DNA from: Monocercomonoides exilis
Taxonomy: Eukaryota > Preaxostyla > Oxymonadida > Polymastigidae
Length of the DNA: 64,000 nt
Direction: 5' to 3'
NCBI GenBank assembly: GCA_001643675.2
Contig: LSRY02000028.1
Coordinates: 124,001-188,000, forward strand
A program made the translations under genes and the position numbers. The notes beneath the pieces are model-generated. The model was not told where the DNA came from. It saw nothing but the letters and a program-made list of their open reading frames with translations, and did not search any database. Below, one piece after another: positions 45,778 through 57,900 of this stretch. The number at the start of each line of letters is the position of its first letter. Positions within the stretch are counted from its first letter, which is position 1.

Positions 45778-48388
45778 TCATTTCGATAAAAAATTCATGA
45801 AAGAGATGATATTTGTTTTGCCAGATTTTTTTGCTTGCTTTCGGACAATTTCCTGTGTGTTAAAGTCAGCTTGTTTCAAAGTGGAATCAATGATTGATTG
45901 AGCAGCAGAAGGATAATTAGAAACATGTCTTCCGAAGATCAACTCATCCGTCTGAAGATAGATCCTATCTTCATAACTACTCATTTGTTGTGATTCAGAT
46001 TGATTTGTTCTCAAATCGTATTCTTTCTCTTTCATTTGTTTGGCTTGTAGCAGCTGTTGTTGCTTTTGCTGTTTAATCTTCATTAAAATTCTATTTGATT
46101 TTTCCAATCTGCTTTTTAATCCATTTTTCAAATCATTTTCCAATAGCGAACCGAGAAATGAGTTTGGATGAGCAGAAGAATGCAGTGTCTGAACATAATA
46201 CGAAAGAGAAGGTGTCGACTCGCTAAACATTAAATCGCCATCTTCATGGCACATATTCAATGGAATGGGAACAGCAAGTTGACAACGCTTATCAAATGTG
46301 TTAACATCATCAGATGTTTCGCTTGATTGATACGAATAACTCAGCAGATTACAAAGAGAAGTGACAATTCGATGGATTGTCGGTAAATCATCTTCTGTTC
46401 TGTCATTCCTTTTTTCTTCATGTGAATCACTTTCTTCTGATTGACTCGAAAATGAAAGCGAAATTGGCGTGTCGTCTTCTTTGACTGTCTGAAATACTTC
46501 GAATGCAGAGTTCTCTGAAGGATAACTGAATCCGCCTTGAGAAGCAGAAAAAGCAGATCGCGTTGAGTCATTCTCCAAATGCGGAGAATCAGCTGAATAG
46601 TCAGAATCTTCAGAAGACTGCTGCATTTGCCGAGTGGCAAGTTCGAGATCTTTCATATTCGGCGCCATCCTTTCTGCATCAACAAGCGCCTGAAACACAA
46701 CAGGTGGAGGAAACGTGTGGATCACTGGCGTCTTCGGCTCCGGAGAAATTTCTGGTTTGATTTCCGGAATTGATATGAACGAATGCATGTCATTTGAAGT
46801 CTGAGTGACAATTTTTGCAGCAAGTGGAACATCAACAATTGCATGCAAAGATACTTTTTGTTCTTGTTGCAGTGGCATAAGAGTTTGCGTGCTTTCTGCT
46901 ATTTGTGGAGACGATAGCGGCATCAGTTGAGGAGAAGGAGTCACAGGGCGAGGTGAGAACGTTGGGAAATCAGCAGCAAACGGCGGTGTCTGCGAAGCAG
47001 AAGAATGAGGGATCATCCGAACAACTCCCTGCTGGCCGGCTGAAGAAAGCGGCGTTTGAGGTGAGAAAGCTGCAGAAGCAGAGGACTGTTTTGTTGGTGA
47101 TTCAGCACGAGGCGAAGAAGCAGCAGGCGACTTGACAAAGAAAAGAGGATCAAACATTGCTGCAGTGCGGGCGGTGGACGATGAATGAGGCGGGCTCTGC
47201 AGCGGGTGCGGAGGAGAGCGGTAGAGCGTGGAGTCGATTGGCGAAGGCAGCTGCGTCAGCTTCAGGTCTGACACGATCATCTTTGTGAATGGAGAGCTGT
47301 CGGCAGAAGCAGCTGGGGAAGGAAGTGAAGGAAGAGATGGAAGCGAAGGATTTCTAATGTTTGAAGTTGTGTTTGAGGGGGTGGAAGCGAATGGAGAAAG
47401 GGTTTGATTTGAAGGTGAGGAAATCGAAAGCGGGAGAGAGACTAAGCTCATGAGCTGTCTCGACGGAAAAAGAGGAAAAGAAAAAGGGAGGGAATACAGC
47501 AGCTGTGACGTTGATATCGGTGTCACTGTTTCTGTCTCGCTTTTCTCTCGCGTTGCAGCTGCACGCTTCTTCTTCTGTTTGGTTGTTCGCTCCATTTCGA
47601 AGTCTTCGTCACTCTCAAAATCGGTTATTTCAGAGCTTTCGGCTTCGGAGAACGTTTCACTCTTTTTGGCGTGTCGCGTTTGAACGGTTGACAATGGTTT
47701 TCCTGCTGTTGACGAAGGTTGTCGAGTTGAATTGACTTTTTTTGGAGAATGATATGAAGCATCTTCTTCGGTAGATTGCGTTTGACGAGGAAAACGGCGA
47801 AGATTAATAGAAGTTTCTGGACGAGTTGAAGTTTTATCTTTAGTTTTATGTGGAACTTGAACATTCACCATTGTCGATGGAGCCTTTGCTCTTTCGCTCT
47901 CTAGAAAAGCTTCAATTCCTGCTTCAGTAAGCTTTATGTATTTGGGCTTATGTTGATGTTTCTAAATTGACAATTATTTCATTCTTCAAAAAAAGAAAAA
48001 ACACTCAAACCATCCTATATCTCAAAACTCCAAACCAATTGTCTTTATATTTTATATAATTTGATTTCGGTTAATTGAAGAAATTTGTGACAAACCGAGT
48101 CTTAGACTATTCAAACCAGTTTTGGCCATTAATCTGAAAACAAAACATTTATCAAAACACTTTTCAAAAATTCAAAACATCATTCGTTAAAAACTCTTTT
48201 TTCTCTTCCAATGTTGGCCTGCATGCAGGATTTTCAGAAACAAATTCATTGAGAATCGATCGTTGCTCTCTTGTAAAAGGCATTCGAGAGGAAGATCCTC
48301 TAACAATTGCCTGAGTCCTTCCCTTCTTTCTTGCTCTCAAATTTGATTGTTCACTATCACTTTCTGAAAAACTCAACTTATCTTCCAT
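45778..48388 (-). CDS. Atypical homeodomain protein with long disordered C-terminus
   Basis: Exons read as 48388-48179, 48133-48096, 48042-48011 and 47961-45778; about 820 residues, stop TGA. Homeodomain pieces: RMPFTREQRSILNEFVSENP and TLEEKKEF (helix 1 and loop), LMAKTGLNSLRLD (helix 2 and turn), NWFGVLRYRMK (helix 3, matching the WFxNxRxxxK recognition helix with Val-Leu in place of Gln-Asn). The last two junctions keep frame; the first (GAT|GTTTTG to CAG|ATTAATG) is one base out of phase, so either the splice differs or there is an indel. After the domain come KHQHKPKYIKLTEAG, a basic region, about 500 Ser/Pro-rich residues, a Gln-rich coiled coil (KQQKQQQLLQAKQMKEKEY) and a compact end DELIFGRHVSNYPSAAQSII. 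Inference: DNA-binding transcription regulator. Confidence 0.72.
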
Positions 48389-48992
48389 TTTAAAATGCTT
48401 CACTGTAAACTTTTGATCAAATCATGAGAAAATGACCCTTCGTAAACTTAAAAAACAAATTATCGAATTCAATAAAGCAATTTCATTTCAATTTTCGAAA
48501 ATACACATATATGGCTCTTCAAATTTCATTTCAAAAAATAAAACTATTAAAATGAAAATTTTGTATTGGGTTAAATTATGTGATTTCAAAAGCAGTTTGT
48601 TGCTTTTGCATGTTCATCCTATTGTGAGTCATTGTTAATAAAATACAATCAATTGAATTTGTTATATTCAACTTCAAACAAATTTAAATTTTAATTTTCT
48701 TTTTTTGTTGTTTGAGAAATTGATGTTCTTTGTGTTGAAACCTTTTTTTAACTTCACGTCTAAAAAAACTCAACGCTTCTCAATAATTTGTATTTTCTAT
48801 GTCTGACTTCGAAAAATCAAAATATTGAAAAAGAAAAATAGAAAAAATAAACAAGTTAATCATAATTTAGAGAAAAATATTCGATTCTTTTTTGTTATTT
48901 CTTCCAAAAATGTCCAATAAGTTTGAGATAATTGAAAAAGGCACATATAATTCGTAATTGAATAAAAAATTAAACACTATTAACGTTTTTAC
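48389..48992. other. Divergent intergenic region
   Basis: About 600 AT-rich bases between the starts of the homeodomain gene and the giant coiled-coil gene; presumably both promoters. The open frame 48432-48638 shows no recognisable content. Confidence 0.5.
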
Positions 48993-51900
48993 ATGATATC
49001 AAAAGATGCTCAGGAGTTAATTTCTCGGCAACAAAAAAGAATTTTAGAATTAGAGTCACATGTCATTAGATTATCAAAGATGCAACTTCAAGAACTTGAA
49101 AAAGAAAAAAACAATCAGTATGCAAACCTCCTTTTTAATTTGACAAATGAACAACAAAATTACACTTATCTTTAATAATACTTCTTTTTTGACAATGTGA
49201 AAAGAACGAGAAATGAAATGTTGGACAAAGGAACAGACACTCCTGCATTTAACGAATCGAATATATCTTCAGAAGAAGGAGAAATTATTCTAAAAACGGA
49301 ACAAAAAATTAATCAATGCGAAAAGTCATTCAATGACGAATGCAAAGAATTCGTAAACTTATTTAAAATCGAGCAAGAAAAAGAAAGAGAACAATGGAAA
49401 GAAGAAAAAGAAAAAATGCTCTTAGAAATTAAATCAATGATGGATAAAATTGAGCAAATGAATGAAAAGAATGGAGGGAACATAAGCAATGAGCGTGAAA
49501 TGCAAAAAGATTCGCATCCTAAGAAAAATGACGATTTTACTGAATCAAAGCCAAAGGTTGAAAAAGTTAGAAGCAAAGATCAGACAACAAAAAGTGGTCA
49601 AAATCAATGGCTTGCCGAAAACATTCGATTTTCAAAAGATGTTCCATTTGCCGAACTTAGACGAAGGATGATTTCACAACAAATGATTATTATACGACAA
49701 AAAGAAGAGAACAAACTTGCAAAAGAAAAGGCTGAAGATTTGATGAAGCAACTACATCAACAAAAATTGAAATGTAAAGAAAAAAATGAAGGAAATCAGC
49801 ATGTATGGATTGACCAAGAAAGGAAAATCAGATCGCTTGAAGCTGAACTGGAGCTCGAAGCTAAAATGAGAAATCAAAAAATAAAGGAGATAAGAGCGGT
49901 TCAATTACAAAATAACGAATACAAGGACACACTACGTTTACTTAACATGAAGCTTAAAAAGGAAGCAGAAAATGAAGAAGTCACAGGAAGTGCAGACATG
50001 GCGGAATCATACAACTTTCGCAAAGACTTCGATTCTTCACTTATTTTAGAAGGACAAGAAAGAGAAAAAGAGAAAGAAAAAGAGAAAAACAGAAGCAAAG
50101 GATCAATGATAGATACGCCTTCGCCTTCGCAGCTGCAGCATCGATATTCTTTTTCAATGAAAATGGATGCACCAGCCATTTCGGAGAGTTTAGAGAAAAC
50201 AGAAGAAACGCTTTCGCTGCCTGCCTTTATCAGAACACTGAAGCAAAAAATATCTCAATTGACTCTGAAATTGGCAGATGAAGAGAAAAGAAGTGTCAAA
50301 CTGAGAAAACAATTAGGTAACATTCGAAGAAGATACAAACGGAGAAAGCGTAGAGCAGGCTCGATTGATATTTCACAGTCGAAATCTGAAGATGCAAACA
50401 TTTCTTTCCCATTCTCTCACTTTCTCAGAAATAGATCTCAGAAAAAAGGAACAAAAAACAGCAAGCAGTCTTCAACAGATTCAGCATCTGATGAGACTCG
50501 TTCTTATTCTTCGGATATTCACGACGAACTTTCTGAAAATGGCTCATCTGAAGAAGAAGAAGAAGATGATGATGATGATGATGAAATTTACAAAAGAAGA
50601 TCATATTCTGCAGATGCAGTTGAACATTCCGACGAATCTGATTCAAAAAGCCCTTCAAAACGTGTCTTCCGTCGCAAACACATTGAAAATCAACGATATC
50701 GTTCAACTCGCATTCCCTTGTCTTTTTATTTGGAGGAAAGTGAAAGCTCTTCTGAAGATAACTGCATTTTTGGTGATGCTAAAGAAATACTAGCAAATAA
50801 TGCTCAAAATCAAAGAAGAGAAGAACCAATGAATATTCAAACAATCAGTGAATCATTGATGAATAAAGATAACGAAGAGGATGTGATTAAATCTGAACGC
50901 AATTTAGCTGAAATTTCAGCATTGGAAGAAGATAAACGAGCACTTTTGCTGAAGCTGTCTTTGATGGAAGAACGAGAAAAGGAGATGAAAGAGAGAGACA
51001 GAGAAAGAATCATTTCTAATGAAGAAAAAGAAATTGAAACAATGTTGAAAGATGTAGATCAAAGAACACGCAAAGGATTAACCAAACAAGAAGAAGAAAA
51101 TGTTAAAGAGTCAACTAAATTGTATTCATCTGGCGTTCATAAAACCAAACAAACTGAAGCTTATGGTGATTTTACTGCCAAATGGCTTTCGACTCCTTCT
51201 CCAACAGACACAATTGAGCGAATGCTTTCTGAAATCAACTTGAATACTCTTCTGCTGCTTGCTGCACAATCTCGAGATTCAAAAGAATTAAACTTTGGAA
51301 AAAGTGCAAATGGTGAAGAACAAAAGAAGAACAAGAAAACATCTCAGTCGATTAAGAGAGAAACTGATTTTATGCCTATGAAAGATGAAAGCAACAAAAT
51401 GTTTGAATCAATTGAAGAAATAGAGAAACAAGCAGATTCCATTCTATCTCCTGCTTTGTCTTCAATTGACACACCACAATCAACAGCACATCCAAAACCG
51501 TCATTCAAATATAACTCACCAGAGTCAATAGAAAGTGAATCATCTTCATTGTTCTCAAAACAGTCAGATGCTCAACAGAAGTCTCTGGTCAGCACCTGTC
51601 TTGCCATCTTTCGTCCACTTCGTGATGTGATTAAAGCGGCGTGTGCCTCTTCCACACAGCTCCAATCAGAAAAAGAACAGTTGGAAAACAGAGTTGATGC
51701 GCTGAAAAAAGCAATCATACAAACAAAACTGGAGCTGGCTGAGGAACGAGCAAAGAGGAAAGATGCAGAAAATGAGAATTTCATGCGAGACAATCAAGAA
51801 AGAGCAGAAAGAGAGGAAAGCAAAATGCGATATGTGATTGCTGCAGAAGGAGAGCGTATGAAGCAGATGAGATGGATGAGGCGATGGCTGGATGGAGCAA

Positions 51901-54900
51901 TATGCTTGGCGAAGATGAAGAAAAAAGAGAAAGCAACAAAAAAGAGGATGGCCCAACTCAAAAGGCAAAATGTTATGAATGAAATGGAAAGAGAGCTGCT
52001 TTTGGCGGAGAACAAAGTGATGAATTTGAAGCTGAATGAATTCAGTGGAATTGAAACTTTGTCATCTGAATCAGAAGGCAAACGAGCCGAAGATTTGAGT
52101 TCTGTGCAAAGGCAGCTGGATGTCTTGGGACAGAAATATGGAGAAATTGAAGAGTTGTTGAAAAAGAATTTGGAGCAAGCCAAAGAGAAAGAAAACGACA
52201 TTGCTATTTCTGAAGATAAATTCATTGAAAAATTACAAACATTTTTGAAAGAAGCAGAAGAAGCCACTTTTGCAATGCCTGAAGAATTGAATAAGATACG
52301 CTTCTCATCTCATTCTCATTCAGATTTCCCTCAATCAACAGTGCAACCTCAAATTGACACTGCCATGAAAAATAATCAAGAAACTTCTTTATCTGCATCT
52401 TCTTTTGCAACTGAAAGAGGAAATGCCTCACATTTTGAGCTGTTGATGTATCGAAATTGCATTGAAGAGCACATCATCTGCGAGAACGAGGAATTAAAAG
52501 CGCAAATGGCAGAGTTGGAAAAGAAGCACAAGGAACAGATTTCTTCTGTTCTTTCTGATTGCCGCAAGCAGCTTGCCTCTAAAGAAGAAATAATTGCAGA
52601 TGCAACAAAAAGATTTGAAGACTCGAAAAATAAAATGAAGCAGGCAGAACAAGAAAAAATGATTTCTCTGATGAACCAAGCAGTTATGATGCGGATTGTG
52701 TATTCACAAACATCCACTGATTCAAAACATCAGACAGAGAATGCCCAAACACACACACAAGACAGATCCTCTTCTCGTTCATTTTCTCGTTCCACAGAAG
52801 GAAAATGGCTGGAAAAGCAGGTTAACTCGCTGCTTTTGACGATGGGAGCGAAAGAAGCACAGCAATTTGCGCTGGAGCAATGGAGGGCTGCAAATGATTT
52901 GAAGCAGGAGGTGTCACTGTGGAGAGAAAGAGTACACGAATTGGAAAGGAATCCAGATAGCTCAGTCAGAAAGCAATCAAAAATAAAGGAAAAACTGGCT
53001 GCAAAACAGAAATTGCGTGATTCTTCGTTTGATCCAAGGAATATAAAGGAGAAAGAAAAAGAAAAAGAAAAAGAAAAAGAAAATCTTCTTTCCACAGAAA
53101 GAGAAGCAGAGACAAGAAGAAATGAGGTGAGTAATGCTATGAAATCAGATGATATTACAACCTCAGAGGTGTTTCAGACTGAGCCATTTTCATTCCATTC
53201 ACAAACAGTTCAGACATACAAAGAGGATTCCCATCAAAAAACTTTGATTGATAGCAATCAAAGAACAGAAGAAGAAGAAGAAGCTGAAAAGGATACAGCT
53301 GCTAAACATGAGAATCCTCATTCAAACACAGGAAGAACTGAAAAGCGCTATCAAAAAAGACAAAAAGGTGCTAAACAGAATCTGACTCGCAGCTTGGAAC
53401 GATCAGATAAAAAACTCACACTGGAAGATCTGACAAGCGATACAAATGACTCAAAAGAGGCTGCAACAAACACTGAAAACCAACAAAAAGCAGAAACTGA
53501 ACGAAAAAATCCAGAAGGAAAATTAGAAACAGAAGAAAGGCAAATTCACGAAAGTGTTTTGAACAAAGATAAAACCGAATACAATCCTGTTTCAAAAACG
53601 GAGTTTTCTATGCAAACCAAAAGAGAGCTTTCGATTGTTGGTCACTTATCTCCGTCTCCAATATTTCCATCTGATGCTTATATTTCACCTCAAACAAACA
53701 CGTCATTCAATCCACATCAAAGTAACCAGTCTCGAAATATGCCTCTTCCACCTCAAGTTGATGTCACTTCACCTTCTCAAAAAACTAATCGCTCGAACAT
53801 TACAGACATTCATATGTTGACTCCACAGCAGGCACAGCCAACAGTTTTTTCCTCAATAGCACTTGCAGAAAATAGAAAGCAACAAACTGTAAATGCACCA
53901 TTGTCTTCACATTCTTCGCTTGATGTGACTGATCAGCAGCATCCTCAGCCACAAATCCCCACTCCATCGACATACCCTTCTTGGATGCAAGCACCTGCAG
54001 ATCTCTCTTCCCATCTTCCACCTCCTCCACATCCATCCGTCTTTACACACTCGTTCACTTCACAAACTCCAATTTTCACTGCTCCAGCGACATCTGATGA
54101 TGTGCAGCTTCCACTTCCCTCACAGCATTTCCTTACAGCTCCTGCGATGCCTCTCCCTGAATCTCCAACAAGAACAGAGATCAAGCAATCACCTTATCTT
54201 TCTTCTCATTCCCAGCAAATGACAAGCCAATCAGCTTATTCACATTCAAAAATAAGCAAAGAAGAGCCAAAGCAAAGACCATCATCAACACCATCATTGC
54301 ACTTCGCACGTCACCTCCATCCAAACAACCCATCCTCCACATCATTTCATTCATCTCAAACACGCACTCACTCCACGTCACATCGTCAGCCTCGCTCTCA
54401 TTCGAACTCATTTTCACAGAGCCGCTCGCATTCCGTTCACGAAACTTCAGCAAGAAGCAATCGCTCAGAGCATTCTGTCACAAAAGACGGCTTTCTCAGC
54501 AGAGAAAGAGCAAAAGAGGTGGAAAGAGAAGCGAGAAACATCCACAAAAGAGCAGTTCGGATGCAAAAAGAGAAAGAGAGAGAAAAAGAAGAGAAAAGGT
54601 CAAAAAGACACAAAGGAAGGAAACATTCCAAAAATGGAAGGCTTCTTTCATCAGTGATTCATCACACGGACTACACACAGCTGAAGAATGAAAAGGAAAA
54701 TCCAAATCAAAATGCAGATCTTGGGCATGCTTCGTTGCTTCCAGACTATTTGACTCAGCCGCCTCAATCACTTGTCCCAGCCTCTGCTTCATCTTCAACT
54801 TCGACTTCGACTTCGACTTCTGTCTCTTCTTCATCATTTGCAGCGCAGCCACGTAAAGCAGATCTTGCTCTTCCTGATAATTCAGACAGAATACCCGAAG

Positions 54901-57900
54901 CTGCAGTGATTCCTCCACTTTCATCGAAACATCCGGCCATTCGAAGTTTGGAGTTCGCAATTGGACGATATTCAGACGATCGACCTCGGTTGCTGGGAGG
55001 AAGTGGACGTGCTGTGCCAACGAAGAGAACGGTCAAAACAGCAAGAACAGAGGAAAGAACAAGTGAATTGGATGAAAATGAAGAAGAAGACGAAGAAGAC
55101 TACGATGACGATGAAGGTGACGATGAAGATGAATACAGCGATGAAGATGACGAAGAAGAGGGTGATGAATACGACAGTGATGAAGACAATGGAGAGAATG
55201 ACGAAGGCGACTCAGAGATTTCCATTGACGCAGACAAAGAAGACGAAATTGCAAAAGAAGAACAAAAAGAAGAGGAAAGCTTTTTTGGGAATGAAATGTC
55301 TTTGTTCCAAGATGAGAGCTTGAATGCTAATAATACTCATGAAGCAGATGACAGTGTTGTGAATTCTGAAAGCGATGAAAAGAAGAAACAAAAAACATTT
55401 TCAAGTCGCAACAACAATGCCTCAGATAAAGATGAAACTGATGAATTGATTGAGGAAGGAGATGAGCTCGAGGGAAGTTCTTTGCTTTCTGAAGGGAGCG
55501 TCACAGACGATGAAGAAGAGCTGGATGATTTCTCTGAGTCTTACAATGCAACAGATGATGAGCCATTACAATCTGCAAAGAAAGGAAAAGAACCGACCGA
55601 ACTGTTAAATGAGAATGAGACACCTTCTTCTGCAGCGAATGCAAATGGATCATCTTCTTCATTTGGACTTAACGATGCTTCAAAAACTCAATTTGCATAT
55701 CCTTCAATTCGTTCTGATAACTTGATCACTTCATCATCATCATCTTCTTCTTCTTCTTCTTCTGCATCTTCTTCTTCCCCTTCATCCATTCCTATTCCAC
55801 ATTCAACCACTTCATTTTCATTTCTACCAGACAGCACAACATACACAAACATTTCACAGCTTGAAAGCTCCAGTCACACTCTCGCCACTCCTTTATCTTC
55901 AGCAATCTCAACACCATCTGCTCCTCAATCCACATCAATCCACAGCCACAAGTCATCTACCGCTTCTTCTTCTCCTTCTTCGATTGCAACAACTTCTGTG
56001 ACATTCTCTTCACCCACATCTGTCATCGTCCAACCAACAACTCCATTTTCTTCATCGTCAAAAGGAGGAAACACAGTTCAAATCGATTCTTTCTCAACTG
56101 TCCGCAAAAGCGGAGATGCTCCAGTGGCAATTGAAGATGAACAGGGAACTGAACATGTCAGGGCAATTCTTAGTGAACAGCAGAAATCCGATTTGCCACA
56201 GAAGACTTTGAAACTTCCTCCACCTCCACCACCTCCTTCAATCGAGCCGAACAATTCTTCGTTCTTGTCTCTTCATTCACCAAATGCATCTGCACAATCA
56301 AATGTTAATGGAGAAACTCCTCTTCCTTCAATCTCAGGTTTCAGCCAAACCAAACCAGAAGAAGAGCATTCTTATTTGACGCCTTTCAGTTCAATTGCTC
56401 CACTTCCATCTTCTCGCAGTGAACAATATTCGGAATTGACTCCTTCGGCACGTGCACTTATCAGCGCCAAAATAGCAAGGGAAGAAGAAGAAAAGCTCTT
56501 GAAGAATGCAGAGGAAATGGAAAATGAGGTTAAGCGGATAATTGCAGAAGAAAGAGAAAAACAAAAAGCCAATGAATCAGCTATTTCTCCGAAAAACAGC
56601 ACAAACACACCAGAAGCTCAGCCAAAGTACAACAAGCTCCGCTTGATGATTGAGCAAGAAAGAGAGAACGAAAAGAGCAAAGCGATGACAGAGCCTGAGA
56701 GCTGGGAGTCCATTCAAACACCAGAATTGCCTTTGGAAGAGAGCAAAGCAACGCCTTACAAAGACGAAGAAATACTAAACAAGCTGATGGAGGCTCGAAG
56801 GAGAGATTTGGAAGCCGAAGCAGAATTGATGCGCTCGTCTCGTGCGAGTAAGCAAAGCAAGGTTGGTAGCATTTCAGATGAAAAAGTTTCGCAAGCGCAA
56901 ATTCTTGCTGAACAACCGAAGCAAACAGATTCTGTAAGTCTAAAAGAAAAAGGCAATCAAAAAGAGAGTAAGTCAGGAAAACAGAACAGAACAGAAGTTA
57001 TGTCAAAGGAAGATGCTTTGCTTGAAGAAGAGCTGAAATGGCTTCAAAGAGATGTGATGAAGACGAAGGAGTCAATCAGCAAAAAATGGGAATTGTTGAA
57101 TGGAGGAAGAGACAGCTCCAATTTCAAAGAAGAAGAAGAAGAATCATATCCTGCAAGTTCTGATACAAATCGTTCTGCGCCTCGAACACAGTTGCTTTTG
57201 AGTGAAAGAGAAAGCAGCAGCTCTTCTGAAAGGCCGACAGAAACTCCAACGAAAACGCCATCATCTCCATTCAGAATGGGAATGAGTGACGGCAAAAGTC
57301 AAACAGAGTCTACAATAACTCCATCTTCTCGTCACACCAGCTATTCAAGAGAGTGGGACAGTGGAGCTTACACGCCGCAAAGCCTTCGATCGCTTCTTTC
57401 GCAGAGGGCAGAAGAACTCAACCAAAGAGAGCACAGAGCATTGACAGAGCTGGTTCGGGTGCTTATTGAAAAGAGAGGAAGAGAGAAAGGTAAAAATTCT
57501 GAGACTCGTTTGCCTGAAGACAAAGGAGAAGAAAAACAAGGAAACAGAAAGAACAAGAAACAAAAATTCGAATCTTTAGCGGGTGAAGAAAGTGATGGAA
57601 AGTCAAACATAGACAACAAAAATCAAAAAGAGAAAAACAAAAGAGATGAAAACAAAACAGCACAAAATGCATCCAACTCTCCTTATGAAACGCCAACTCT
57701 TGTTGCGCGAATAGGAACACCATTTTGGATTGTTCCAATGGAAGATCCGATGGAAGCACCACCAATTATTCGACGAACCAGTGCCTCAGCAAAAGAAGGG
57801 GGAAATGAAGAAGATGAGGAGGAGGAAAATGGACCAGAGAATAAGAAACCTAAGAAAAGAAAATCAGTTTCATTTGATGTCAGTCCAAAGAAGCTGAAAA

